From Acetobacter pomorum (GTDB lineage Bacteria > Pseudomonadota > Alphaproteobacteria > Acetobacterales > Acetobacteraceae), in the NCBI RefSeq assembly GCF_002738225.1, contig NZ_PEBQ01000083.1:1-62454 (forward strand): a stretch of 62,454 nt of DNA. Direction: 5' to 3'. This document shows, in pieces, positions 16,264-25,066 of this stretch. The position numbers and the translations under genes are program-made. The notes under the pieces are model-generated. The model was not told the origin of the DNA and made no database searches. It saw only the letters and a list, made by a program, of their open reading frames with translations. The stretch's first letter is position 1. Every line of letters begins with the position of its first letter.

Positions 16264-16593
16264 ATGAAAGGATTTTTGTACATAGTCTGTACAGTACTTT
16301 CTGAGGTGGTAGGTACAGCAGCATTAAAAGAAACCCATAATTTCACGAGGCCTCTCCCAATTTTTATTATGAGTATTGGGTATGTCTTGTCGTTTCTTTT
16401 TTTATCTCTTGCGTTAAAAGTTATTCCCATGAGTGTTGTTTATAGTGTCTCTTCTGGATTGGGCATTGTTTTTTCATGTCTTATTAGCAGATTTTATTTT
16501 AATCAATCATTGGATTCTATCCAAATAATAGGAATTATTTTAATATTTCTCGGAATTTTATTGTCAAACGGCAGCAATATCCAAAATACATGA
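16264..16593 (+). CDS. Small multidrug resistance (SMR) family transporter with Ser in place of the conserved Trp
   Basis: 109 residues with four membrane helices. Glu14 in TVLSEVVGTAALK is the essential proton/substrate-coupling residue at the same number as in EmrE. The family block Y-A-(I/V)-W-(S/A)-G is present as YSVSSGLGIV, so the highly conserved Trp63 of EmrE is Ser63 here, which should change substrate stacking. SMR pumps act as dimers exporting cationic compounds or guanidinium/polyamines; the Trp change makes a typical quaternary-ammonium pump less certain. It is embedded between the TetR gene (3 bp) and the RND adaptor gene (26 bp), an unusual combination. Confidence 0.88.
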   Translation: MKGFLYIVCTVLSEVVGTAALKETHNFTRPLPIFIMSIGYVLSFLFLSLALKVIPMSVVYSVSSGLGIVFSCLISRFYFNQSLDSIQIIGIILIFLGILLSNGSNIQNT

Positions 16594-16619
16594 AGTATAT
16601 AAAAATATAGCAGATAGAT

Positions 16620-17723
16620 GTGAATGTTATGTGTTATCATATCAAAAAAACAAACATATTCTGTATGTCAATGTTTTCTATTGCTCTGATATCAATAAGT
16701 GCTTGCGAAAAAAAGCATTCTGAGAAAATAAATATACAACAGAAACCAGTTGAAGTTACTCAAGCTACACAGGTTGATCGCATCTCATTACAATATATTG
16801 GCCATTATACAGCACAGCATATGATATCCATCTGTTCATTACGAGCAGGGAAAATAAAACATATATTTGCAAAAGAAGGGCAGAATGTCATTAAAAATGA
16901 TATACTCGCTGTTCTTAATAATACAGATTCAAAAATTCTTCTGGACCAGGCACAGAACGAATTTGAAACTGCACATGTAAATACACGCCAACTTTCAGAT
17001 ATCGTGAAACGAAGCGCCGGTCTGGATGAGATAGGCGCGTTATCTACAAGCACAATTAAAGAAAGGCAGACTGCCCTTTTAATGGCGCGAGCTAAAGAAA
17101 AATATGCAAAAAATGCAGAAAGATTAGCCGAAAACCAAGATCAGCAAAGTATGATACGCGCCCCGGAAAATGGAGAAATTATAAAAGTTGTTGCGCAAGA
17201 AGGGACATTAACAGATATAAATAATGAAATTGTTATAATGGCTACAGGCAATCCTGAAATTGATGTAGAATTATACGATACAAATACCGTATATATTGGC
17301 GAAAATGCTGAAATTCGATCTCTAATAAATGGTTCTCCTTTTATAACACAAGGGGAGGTCGTGCGTATCAGCCCGTATGTAGATCAAGATACAAAAACAA
17401 GGCATGTACGTGTAAAATTAAAAACATCTTTACCTTTAGCATTTAATGAGACTGTTGTAGTAAAATTCCTTTCAAACAAAGTGGAAAACTTTGTTCGTGT
17501 GCCACTTGTGGCACTTTTTTACAAAGAAAATGTGCCATATGTTTGGGTTATAACCAAAGATAAAAAGCATATTGAGGAACAAAAGGTTACATTTATAAAT
17601 CAAAGTGGGCATGATGCTATTGTTACAGGCCCGGTAGATGGACAACTTATTGTTTCTAGTGGCCCTGATCTTCTTCAGCATGAAGATGTCGTGAACATCG
17701 TTCAGATGGATGACCATTCATGA
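16620..17723 (+). CDS. RND efflux periplasmic adaptor lipoprotein (MFP/HlyD family)
   Basis: 367 residues from GTG 16620; ATG at 16629 is an alternative and neither has a clear ribosome binding site. A short hydrophobic signal ends in the lipobox-like ISISAC with Cys29, so it is probably a lipoprotein anchored in the inner membrane facing the periplasm. Lipoyl/barrel-sandwich halves (AGKIKHIFAKEGQNVIKNDILAVL and RAPENGEIIKVVAQEGTLTD) flank a helical hairpin (about residues 100-160), followed by beta-barrel and membrane-proximal domains. It bridges the RND pump and the outer-membrane channel encoded next; its end overlaps the pump gene by 4 bp (ATGA). Confidence 0.9.
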   Translation: MNVMCYHIKKTNIFCMSMFSIALISISACEKKHSEKINIQQKPVEVTQATQVDRISLQYIGHYTAQHMISICSLRAGKIKHIFAKEGQNVIKNDILAVLNNTDSKILLDQAQNEFETAHVNTRQLSDIVKRSAGLDEIGALSTSTIKERQTALLMARAKEKYAKNAERLAENQDQQSMIRAPENGEIIKVVAQEGTLTDINNEIVIMATGNPEIDVELYDTNTVYIGENAEIRSLINGSPFITQGEVVRISPYVDQDTKTRHVRVKLKTSLPLAFNETVVVKFLSNKVENFVRVPLVALFYKENVPYVWVITKDKKHIEEQKVTFINQSGHDAIVTGPVDGQLIVSSGPDLLQHEDVVNIVQMDDHS

Positions 17724-20700
17724 TATCCAAACAATTTAATCTTTCGCGCTGGGCCGTAGAGCATCCCCAACTTGTTGGTTTTTTAATGGTTCTTTCCCTT
17801 GTTGCTGGAGGGTGGCAATTTGCACATTTGGGGCGCGCAGAAGATCCTAATTTTACATTAAAAAGTATGACAGTTTCGGCCCAATGGGCCGGCGCCAGCC
17901 CTGAAATGTTACAGGAGCAAATAATAAATCCATTAGAGCAAGAATTACGTGGTATAGATTTTTTAGATACTCTTTCCACTTACTGTAACCAGTCTTTTTG
18001 TGTTACCCAGGTTTCATTAAATGATAATGCTCCCAAAGAGCAGGTTGCAGCAATATGGCAAACGGTTCGTAATAAAGTCTCTGATATATCTCCCAGCTTA
18101 CCAACAGGGGGAATGTTATCTGTAAATGATGATTTTGCAGATGTTTATGGTTATACCTTTGCATTAACAGGATCTGACTTATCTCACCTTTATCCAATAG
18201 CAAAAAAAATAAAAACATCTTTTCAAAGTATTCCTGATGTTGGAAAAGTTCAAATTATTGGTGAAATACCAGAAACGTTTAATATAGATATAGATCCTAT
18301 CAAACTCAAAAGTTCTGGTATAAGCCTGTCACAGTTTTCTGAAACACTGCAACAACACAGCCGTATTGCATCTGGTGGTATGCTGGATTTTGGTATGGAT
18401 ATACCGATTGATGTTTCAGGCAAGGTGTATAATCAAGAATCAATAGAGCAAGTTATTCTGCCCTCAAAATCTGGTAATTTACATGTAAAAGATATAGCGA
18501 CCGTTCGTTCCGGCTATACAGAGCCACCACCCAGTATTGTAAGATATCATGGTAAATCAGCACTGATTATAGCTGTAGCAATGGCAAAAAATGGCGATGG
18601 CCTTACTTTGGGGAAGAACTTGCATGCAGAAATGGAAAATTTGAATCATGAATTACCTGTTGGTTTACAATTTGTTCAGGTTGAAGACCAAAGTAAAGTT
18701 ATAAAAGAATCTGTAAATACATTTTTATTAAAGTTCTTTTTTGCACTTCTAGTGGTGCTTGTTGTTGCATTTGGAACGCTTGGTTTTCGAAGTGGTATGG
18801 TGGTCGCATTTTCTGTCCCACTTACGCTGTCTTTTGTTGCGTTATACATGAAGGTATCAGGAATTGGCTTGGAGCGTATTTCTCTTGGCGCTTTAATACT
18901 TTCCCTTGGTCTTTTAGTTGATGATGCCATTATCAGTATAGAGGCCATGATTGTACAATTATCTCAAGGTGCATCTCGAGAAAATGCAGCATCCTTTGCA
19001 TGGACACATACTGCGTTCCCCATGCTGACGGGAACTTTGATAACAATAATAAGTTTTTTACCTGTAGGGATCGCTAAATCGACAACAGGTGAATATGCTG
19101 GAGAAATCTTCTGGGTAAGTGCCGCAGCATTACTTTGTAGTTGGGTTGTAGCTGTAGTTTTTATACCGTTACTTGGTGTATGGTTTTTACCATCTTCTAA
19201 AAATATATCGTGCCAGGAAACCAAGAAAAATAAATTTTTACAGAATACTTTGAAATGTGTTATTCGTAAAAAGAAAACAGTTTGTGTTGTAACCATTTCT
19301 TTGTTCTTTATGGCTATTTTTGGAACATTTATTGTCAATAAACAGTTTTTTCCATTATCAGATAGGCCAGAGCTTATTCTTGATATCTCCTTGCCACCAG
19401 GAAGTTCATTAAGAAAAACAGATGAAGTTGTAAAACATATTGAAAAAAAACTTTCATCTTTACCATCTCTTGTTCATCTTGAAACACATATTGGAGATGG
19501 GGCACCTAGATTTTATTTGCCGTATATTCCTGCAACTCCAAATTCTTCGCATGCAACGTTACTTTTGGTTGCCAAAGATTTAAATACACGAGAGGATCTT
19601 TTCAAAGAAATTAAAGCGTTTTCAAATAATATTCCTGCAAGTGTTCATATACAAAGATTATCTTTGGGGCCAAGTGCTGATTTTCCTGTGCAATACCGCA
19701 TTATTGGGCCTGATATAAAAGAAATTGTAGATATTTCTCACAAAATAAGAAATATTCTTAAAAAAACACCAGGAACATCTGATGTACAAATTGATTGGGG
19801 CAATCGTACACTTGCTGAATCATTTAACCTGAATTCAGAAAAAATTGCTTACTTTGGAAGTAATCGTACTGAAATTGCACAGCAGATACAGGCTTTTCTT
19901 TCAGGCGAAGTCGTTGGTGCAATTTTCAATACAAATAGTCACCGTAATCTGGTGATACGTGCACAAGAGAATTTTCGTCGCGATCCGCAATTATGGTCAC
20001 TTCTTCCAATACAAACCCAGATGGGAAATGTTTATCTGGGCCAATTGGGTTCCTTAGAGATCAAACAGGTTTTTCCTGTAATATGGAGAAGAAATGGACA
20101 ACCTTGCATAACAGTACAATCAGATGTTGCCCCAGGTATTGAACCTTTAGAAATTGTAGAACGCATAAAACAGGATATAAGCAATATAAAAAACCATCTT
20201 CCCTATGGATATAGAGTGGAAGTGGGAGGAGATGCGGAACTTTCTCAAACAGCAAATGATGCCATATTTGCATTACTGCCTTTAACATTGGGCATTATGT
20301 TACTTATTTTAATGTTTCAACTTCAAAAATTCAGTCGTGTTTTGTTGGTTCTTGGCTCCAGTTTTTTAGGGCTCATTGGTGCTGTATTGGCATTGCTTAT
20401 CTTTAATGCCCCTTTTGGCTTTGTTGCCTTGTTGGGCCTTATTGCTTTGGCGGGGATGATTATGCGCAATACCATACTGTTGGTTGATGAAATAGAGCAT
20501 AACAAGAATAATGGTTTAACATTAAATGAGGCTGTTATTAATGCAACAATATTACGTGCACGCCCTGTTATATTAACAGCTTTAGCATCTGTTTTTGCTT
20601 TTGTGCCTTTGGCATTTAATATTTTTTGGGGACCAATGGCTATTGTTATGATTGGAGGGTTAAGTGTTGCAACATTTCTTACGCTTCTTTCATTGCCAGC

Positions 20701-20752
20701 TTTTTACTTGGTTTTATTTTCAGATAAACAAAAAGGTCCAGTCTTTCAATGA
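17720..20752 (+). CDS. RND-family efflux pump, inner-membrane permease
   Basis: 1010 residues with 12 membrane helices and two large periplasmic loops, AcrB/TriC-like (HAE family). The N-terminal cytoplasmic segment is MISKQFNLSRWAVEHPQ. Landmarks: GRAEDPNFTLKSMTVSAQWAGASPEMLQEQI; the proton-relay pair Asp-Asp in LSLGLLVDDAIISIEAMI (about residues 400-401); and GLIALAGMIMRNTILLVDEIEHNK in the second half. The EPPPSIVRYHGK block resembles TriC/MexK-type pumps rather than AcrB proper. Substrate unknown. It overlaps both the adaptor gene and the outer-membrane-channel gene by 4 bp. The coding sequence is visibly AT-rich (many AAA, ATA, TTA codons), unlike the rest of the window, which suggests horizontal acquisition. 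Confidence 0.94.
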   Translation: MISKQFNLSRWAVEHPQLVGFLMVLSLVAGGWQFAHLGRAEDPNFTLKSMTVSAQWAGASPEMLQEQIINPLEQELRGIDFLDTLSTYCNQSFCVTQVSLNDNAPKEQVAAIWQTVRNKVSDISPSLPTGGMLSVNDDFADVYGYTFALTGSDLSHLYPIAKKIKTSFQSIPDVGKVQIIGEIPETFNIDIDPIKLKSSGISLSQFSETLQQHSRIASGGMLDFGMDIPIDVSGKVYNQESIEQVILPSKSGNLHVKDIATVRSGYTEPPPSIVRYHGKSALIIAVAMAKNGDGLTLGKNLHAEMENLNHELPVGLQFVQVEDQSKVIKESVNTFLLKFFFALLVVLVVAFGTLGFRSGMVVAFSVPLTLSFVALYMKVSGIGLERISLGALILSLGLLVDDAIISIEAMIVQLSQGASRENAASFAWTHTAFPMLTGTLITIISFLPVGIAKSTTGEYAGEIFWVSAAALLCSWVVAVVFIPLLGVWFLPSSKNISCQETKKNKFLQNTLKCVIRKKKTVCVVTISLFFMAIFGTFIVNKQFFPLSDRPELILDISLPPGSSLRKTDEVVKHIEKKLSSLPSLVHLETHIGDGAPRFYLPYIPATPNSSHATLLLVAKDLNTREDLFKEIKAFSNNIPASVHIQRLSLGPSADFPVQYRIIGPDIKEIVDISHKIRNILKKTPGTSDVQIDWGNRTLAESFNLNSEKIAYFGSNRTEIAQQIQAFLSGEVVGAIFNTNSHRNLVIRAQENFRRDPQLWSLLPIQTQMGNVYLGQLGSLEIKQVFPVIWRRNGQPCITVQSDVAPGIEPLEIVERIKQDISNIKNHLPYGYRVEVGGDAELSQTANDAIFALLPLTLGIMLLILMFQLQKFSRVLLVLGSSFLGLIGAVLALLIFNAPFGFVALLGLIALAGMIMRNTILLVDEIEHNKNNGLTLNEAVINATILRARPVILTALASVFAFVPLAFNIFWGPMAIVMIGGLSVATFLTLLSLPAFYLVLFSDKQKGPVFQ

Positions 20753-22200
20753 TTTCTATATTCGACAAAACACAAAAAAAGAGAAATCTGATTTTATTTT
20801 CCGTTACCTTTTTGCAGGCATGTTCTTTACAACCAAAAGTCTCACTTCCAAAAATAACATTGCCACAGACATGGCAAAATACATCGTTACTGCAGTTTGA
20901 TGGCAAAACACAAAAAGATTGGTGGCAAAATTTCAAACAGCCACAACTTGATAATCTTGTTGCCACCGGGCTTCAGGAAAATATTGAAATCAATATTGCC
21001 TATGAAAAACTGCGCGCATCACGCATTGAAAAGAAGATAGCGTATGCAGCCAATATGCCGGAAATTAATGGTTCTGCAGGATATAGTAGAAATTATACAT
21101 CTACAGCGGGAATAGGGGATGTTTTGCGGCCTCTTTTAGGGTTAGACCAGGCAGGAGCATATCTGGAACCTCAAGGGGTTTCTTATAGTAATTTCAATAC
21201 TGGTATGTTTGCCTCGTGGGAGCTGGATCTATGGGGCCGCTATAAACTGATGCGTAAGGCAGCCAAGGCAAACCAGCAGGCTTTTCAAAATGATCTGAAC
21301 GCGCTTTCACTTTCTTTCGAGGCAGAAATCTGCCGTCTTTATTTTCTGTGGGTCAACCTTACTCACATGGCAGAGACAGAAAAAAAGGCCACAGATATTT
21401 TGAAAGAAATAGAAAATATAAATAATGCTTCATATCAAAGGGGTTTCATTTCACAAACTGTTCTTCTTGAACAAAACAGCCAATTCCATAAAGTATTCAT
21501 AAAGTATCAGGAGCTTGACAATGCAGCGCAGGAAGTGCGCCGGACACTTTCCATGCTGGTATATAATCGTCCAGATGCATTATCTGTAAATGATCAAAAA
21601 TTTCTGCCTGTTGATTATCGTCAGATTACACCACCACCCTTAAAAATTCCTTCAGAATTAGTTAAAGTCAGGCCAGATATCCGTGCAGCCGAACAAAGAT
21701 TACATGCGGCAGCGGCAATGGTAGGTATTGCGCGGGCAGATTTTTATCCACGCATCACATTTTCCGGTGAATTGTCGATAGATGCGTTAACATTGACAGA
21801 ATTTGGCTGGGGCGCGCGCAACACCCAGTTTGGACCAACACTGACATTACCGATTTTTGAGGGGGGCAAAATAGCGCGGCAAGTAGAATTGCGGCAATCC
21901 GAGTTTAAAAGCGCTGGCTTGGCATATCAACAAACAGTGCTTAATGCGTGGAAAGAAGCAGAAGATGCTCTTGCCAATTATAATATGACCCGCAACCAGT
22001 ATGATAATGCAGTATTGATTGCGCAAAATGCGCAAAATAACGAACAAAAGGTAGGGGCCTCTTACCGCCGAGGAGATCTCTCCAAGGCGGAATTTCTTAT
22101 AAGCCAGTTAACCAGTTTGGATGCTGAAATTGAACTTTTGAACATAGAACAGCAATTGATGAACAGCTATATCCGTTTGTATGTCGTTTCAGGTGGGTAA
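20749..22200 (+). CDS. RND efflux outer-membrane channel lipoprotein (NodT/OprM family)
   Basis: 483 residues. The signal ends in lipobox LQAC with Cys25, as in OprM-type lipoproteins. Two repeats of the outer-membrane efflux domain contain WWQNFKQPQLDNLVATGLQENIEINIAYEKLRASR, FASWELDLWGRY and the second-repeat counterpart RPDIRAAEQRLHAAAAMVGIARADFYPRI. It forms the trimeric channel for the preceding pump and adaptor. The last gene of the island, its 3' half is closer in base composition to the surrounding genome. It is convergent with the Hsp70-like gene, with only 27 bp between. Confidence 0.92.
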   Translation: MISIFDKTQKKRNLILFSVTFLQACSLQPKVSLPKITLPQTWQNTSLLQFDGKTQKDWWQNFKQPQLDNLVATGLQENIEINIAYEKLRASRIEKKIAYAANMPEINGSAGYSRNYTSTAGIGDVLRPLLGLDQAGAYLEPQGVSYSNFNTGMFASWELDLWGRYKLMRKAAKANQQAFQNDLNALSLSFEAEICRLYFLWVNLTHMAETEKKATDILKEIENINNASYQRGFISQTVLLEQNSQFHKVFIKYQELDNAAQEVRRTLSMLVYNRPDALSVNDQKFLPVDYRQITPPPLKIPSELVKVRPDIRAAEQRLHAAAAMVGIARADFYPRITFSGELSIDALTLTEFGWGARNTQFGPTLTLPIFEGGKIARQVELRQSEFKSAGLAYQQTVLNAWKEAEDALANYNMTRNQYDNAVLIAQNAQNNEQKVGASYRRGDLSKAEFLISQLTSLDAEIELLNIEQQLMNSYIRLYVVSGG

Positions 22201-22227
22201 AATACGCAATATGGTTTTTACCTAAGG

Positions 22228-23502
22228 CTAAACCGAGGCAAGTGCTAGCCCTTCGGCAACAGAAACAAATTCTCCGCCCAGTTCAACCCGATCTTTCCCA
22301 AAACGGGATGTAAACAGTTTGCGCACAGCGGGTACAAAAGATGTGCCGCCGGTTAGAAATACCCGGTCAATCTGGTCTGGTGTAAGAGATGCCTTCTTCA
22401 AAGCAAGATCAATTCCTTCACCAAGTTTGGCAATATCAGGAGCAATCCAGCGATCGAAATCTGCACGTGAGACTGTTGTTTTGATATCTAGACCTGGTTG
22501 TGAAAAAGAAAGTTCGGCATTTTCAGACGAAGACAAAGCACGTTTGGTAGCCGAAACAGCATTATAAAGTTCCTGCCCATGTTGTTCACGAACAAGCTCA
22601 ATAAGATTTTTCAGTTTTTCCGGCTCAGAAGCTGTTCGGGCCACATCCGCAATCTCATTGAGTATACGCGGTGTGCGCATAAGTGAAAGACGATGCCAGC
22701 GGGCAAGGGCATGGTACCATTCTATCGGAACCGGCAGAGGTTCCCCACCCATTATGCGGAATGTACAGTCACGCCCAAGGTAAGGCGCAACCACATTATC
22801 AATAATACGGTAGTCAAACTGGTCTCCTGCCAGCCCCACACCCGCGTGGCCCAAGGGCTGCGCAGGTTCGTTACTGGCAGGATCAAACCGCATGACGGAA
22901 AAGTCACTCGTGCCGCCGCCAAAGTCTCCCACAAGCACTGTAGCGGGCTTATCCAGCCGTTGCATGAAGCGCCAACCTGCGGCTTCTGGTTCCATCATAA
23001 CGGCAACATCGGCAAAGCCTGCCTGCGCAAAAGCTGCGCGTAGCCGGGCTTCCCCCAAGGCATTGTCAGCATTTTTGCCAACAAAATGTACGGGCCGCCC
23101 AACCGTAACGCAGCAATCTGCCGGATCCATACCGGCAAGAGCCATAAATTGCCGCAAAAAAGTGGCGATAAGGCTTTCTAGCGAAAGGCGCTGGTGAAAC
23201 ACCTGTGTCTCACGAAAACTGGCTTGGGCCAGATAGGATTTCATGGACATGATAAGGCGCGTTTCTGAGGGATCATCAAGATGCGCTTCAACAGCATAGG
23301 GGCCAACGGCCCGCTGGAGCACACGTCTGCCTCCTTCAACCTCCTGCCATAGGGCTAAAAGCGTCTGGCAGGTTTCGGAATTTCCACCGTCAGGGGTGGG
23401 GAAACGAATGGTTTGAATAGAATGATCAGGTTGTACAATGACAATGACACTGTTTGTTGTGCCGAAATCAATACCGATCTGGATAGGGCTGGGTGAGGTC
23501 AT
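22228..23502 (-). CDS. Hsp70-family protein of the YegD type
   Basis: About 424 residues: the actin-like ATPase part of Hsp70 without a DnaK substrate-binding lid. Phosphate-binding loops are IGIDFGTTNSVIVIV at the N-terminus and VLVGDFGGGTSDFSVM (about residues 175-190); the adenosine motif is VFLTGGTSFVPAVRKLF near the C-terminus. Length and domain content resemble E. coli YegD, whose function is not settled. The start is taken at ATG 23502, which places the first phosphate loop at the N-terminus; ATG at 23541 would add 13 residues. Neither has an obvious ribosome binding site. It is followed convergently by the efflux channel gene. Confidence 0.88.
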   Translation of the reverse strand: MTSPSPIQIGIDFGTTNSVIVIVQPDHSIQTIRFPTPDGGNSETCQTLLALWQEVEGGRRVLQRAVGPYAVEAHLDDPSETRLIMSMKSYLAQASFRETQVFHQRLSLESLIATFLRQFMALAGMDPADCCVTVGRPVHFVGKNADNALGEARLRAAFAQAGFADVAVMMEPEAAGWRFMQRLDKPATVLVGDFGGGTSDFSVMRFDPASNEPAQPLGHAGVGLAGDQFDYRIIDNVVAPYLGRDCTFRIMGGEPLPVPIEWYHALARWHRLSLMRTPRILNEIADVARTASEPEKLKNLIELVREQHGQELYNAVSATKRALSSSENAELSFSQPGLDIKTTVSRADFDRWIAPDIAKLGEGIDLALKKASLTPDQIDRVFLTGGTSFVPAVRKLFTSRFGKDRVELGGEFVSVAEGLALASV

Positions 23503-23586
23503 GGTCGGCGCAAAATAGTGCTCTCGCACTTTGCTGTCCATGCCCGGAATAGAGCCTTGTTTAAAATATTTATATTTGATGGCGCG

Positions 23587-24234
23587 TTATTCAGCAGTCT
23601 TATGAGGTGTTATAACTTGCAAAACACCATCTGGAAGGGGCCTTTGCAGCTGAAGGGCGTCTTCTATCGGCGTATTCATCCATATATCCAGTTCTTCCGG
23701 CTGAGTGAGAATAACTGGCATGGCCTTGGGGTGAATGGCTCCAACCTCCCGGTTCGCTTCCGTGGTCAGAAAACCAAAGAGATTATCCGTTGTTTCTCCG
23801 TCAGCCAGTTTGCGGATAGATGTCCACTGGCACCATATCCCGGCAAAAAAGGCCAGAGGCTCTTGATCAGCACGAACAAACCATACGGGTTGCGATTTAC
23901 CATCTGGCAGACGCATGGGTTCTGAAAAAGCCGTTAACGGCACCAGACAACGATGTGAGACATCCTCCCAGCGTTTCCACCATGTTGAGGCAGGATGGCG
24001 AATATTGGTAACACCCCGATCCACCTTATGGCCCTTGAGATATCCTGGAGGTGTTGGCATACCCCATCGTGCCATCATCAACTCCCGCCCGTGCTGCGTA
24101 TTACGCACAATGGGTGCCAGAGTGTTTGGATAGATTTCCGGCAAAGGCTGAAGATTGCCAGTGTGATCTTCTATTACCTTTGCTGCCTTGCGGATTGCCT
24201 GCGGGTTTGAGGTCATGGAATAAAGATTACACAT
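23587..24234 (-). CDS. SOS response-associated peptidase (YedK/HMCES family)
   Basis: 215 residues beginning Met-Cys; after removal of Met, Cys2 is the catalytic residue that makes a thiazolidine crosslink with abasic sites in single-stranded DNA and protects them. Supporting motifs: MMARWGMPTP, GVTNIRHPASTWWKRW (the N-A-R-x-E equivalent), CLVPLTAFSEP with the conserved Glu, and HPKAMPVILTQPEELDIWM with the conserved His. The start has GGGAG nine bases upstream. The function is established for E. coli YedK and human HMCES; assignment here rests on these motifs. It lies in a co-directional group with the DUF72 gene upstream. Confidence 0.92.
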   Translation of the reverse strand: MCNLYSMTSNPQAIRKAAKVIEDHTGNLQPLPEIYPNTLAPIVRNTQHGRELMMARWGMPTPPGYLKGHKVDRGVTNIRHPASTWWKRWEDVSHRCLVPLTAFSEPMRLPDGKSQPVWFVRADQEPLAFFAGIWCQWTSIRKLADGETTDNLFGFLTTEANREVGAIHPKAMPVILTQPEELDIWMNTPIEDALQLQRPLPDGVLQVITPHKTAE

Positions 24235-24254
24235 CCGTTTTCTCCCAAAGCCGG

Positions 24255-25010
24255 TTAGGGCGAGGTTGTATTATGGGGCAGCGGCATTGTTTGCACCATA
24301 TTCATAAGTTCTAGCGCGTTTTGTGTAGCGGCACCAAAAGTAGTATTATCGTAAATGGTCCAGACATCGGTGCCACATGCGTTTAACGCAGCAATCATCT
24401 TAGCCTGCTTCAAAATAGCCTCTGCACTATATGGTGATTCGTAAATACGGGGCGTGCCATGGAGCCGAAAATAGGCAAGGCTGTTCCAGCCGCCGGGGTG
24501 CGCGCCTTGGGCGCATTTGGCAGGATCTGCGGCAACGCGTGAGATATGCTGTTTTTTCAACATCATATCTATATCCGGCAAAAACCAACTGGCATGTCTG
24601 GGTTCCAAAACAACGGGACCGTTGATCATGGCTTTAAGATCATGAAGGAAATGTTCGGCAATTTCTCCCGGATAGGCAAAGCTTGGCGGAAGCTGAACCA
24701 GAATGGGCCCACGTTTTTTACCTAAGCCGTCTGTTTCCTCCACAAAGCGCGCGACCAGATCCTGACATCCTATAAAGCGGCGCTCATGCGTGATGGCTTT
24801 GGGAAGTTTGACGGAAAACAGAAAGTCTGGTGGAACACTTGCTGCCCAGCGCATGTAAGTTTTGCGCTGATGCGGACGATAGAAACTGCTGTTAATTTCT
24901 ACAGCTGAAAAGCGTGTTCCATAGCGTTCAAGATGCGTGCCAACAGTAGGAAATTCTGTAGAAACTTGACTGGGAAGCGACCAGCCTGCAACGCCAATGC
25001 GTATAGGCAT
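24255..25010 (-). CDS. DUF72 family protein
   Basis: 251 residues in the TIM-barrel-like DUF72 family (YecE type), function unknown. Family blocks: IRIGVAGWSLPS at the N-terminus, RYGTRFSAVEINSSFYRPHQRKTYMRWAASVPPDFLFSVKLPKAITHE (about residues 30-78), GPILVQLPPSFAY, VVLEPRHASWF and FRLHGTPRIYESPY. The start ATG has GGAGAG upstream. It ends 20 bp before the YedK gene on the same strand, so the pair may be co-transcribed; DUF72 genes are often near DNA-repair genes, which is context only. Confidence 0.88.
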   Translation of the reverse strand: MPIRIGVAGWSLPSQVSTEFPTVGTHLERYGTRFSAVEINSSFYRPHQRKTYMRWAASVPPDFLFSVKLPKAITHERRFIGCQDLVARFVEETDGLGKKRGPILVQLPPSFAYPGEIAEHFLHDLKAMINGPVVLEPRHASWFLPDIDMMLKKQHISRVAADPAKCAQGAHPGGWNSLAYFRLHGTPRIYESPYSAEAILKQAKMIAALNACGTDVWTIYDNTTFGAATQNALELMNMVQTMPLPHNTTSP

Positions 25011-25066
25011 ATGTGGGCTCTCCTATAATGTGCAAACGTATGGCATCTTGCCTCAATACAAAGGAG

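Noticed and set aside
23931..23940. Palindrome CCGTTAACGG
   Set aside because: It lies within the YedK coding region with no regulatory context.
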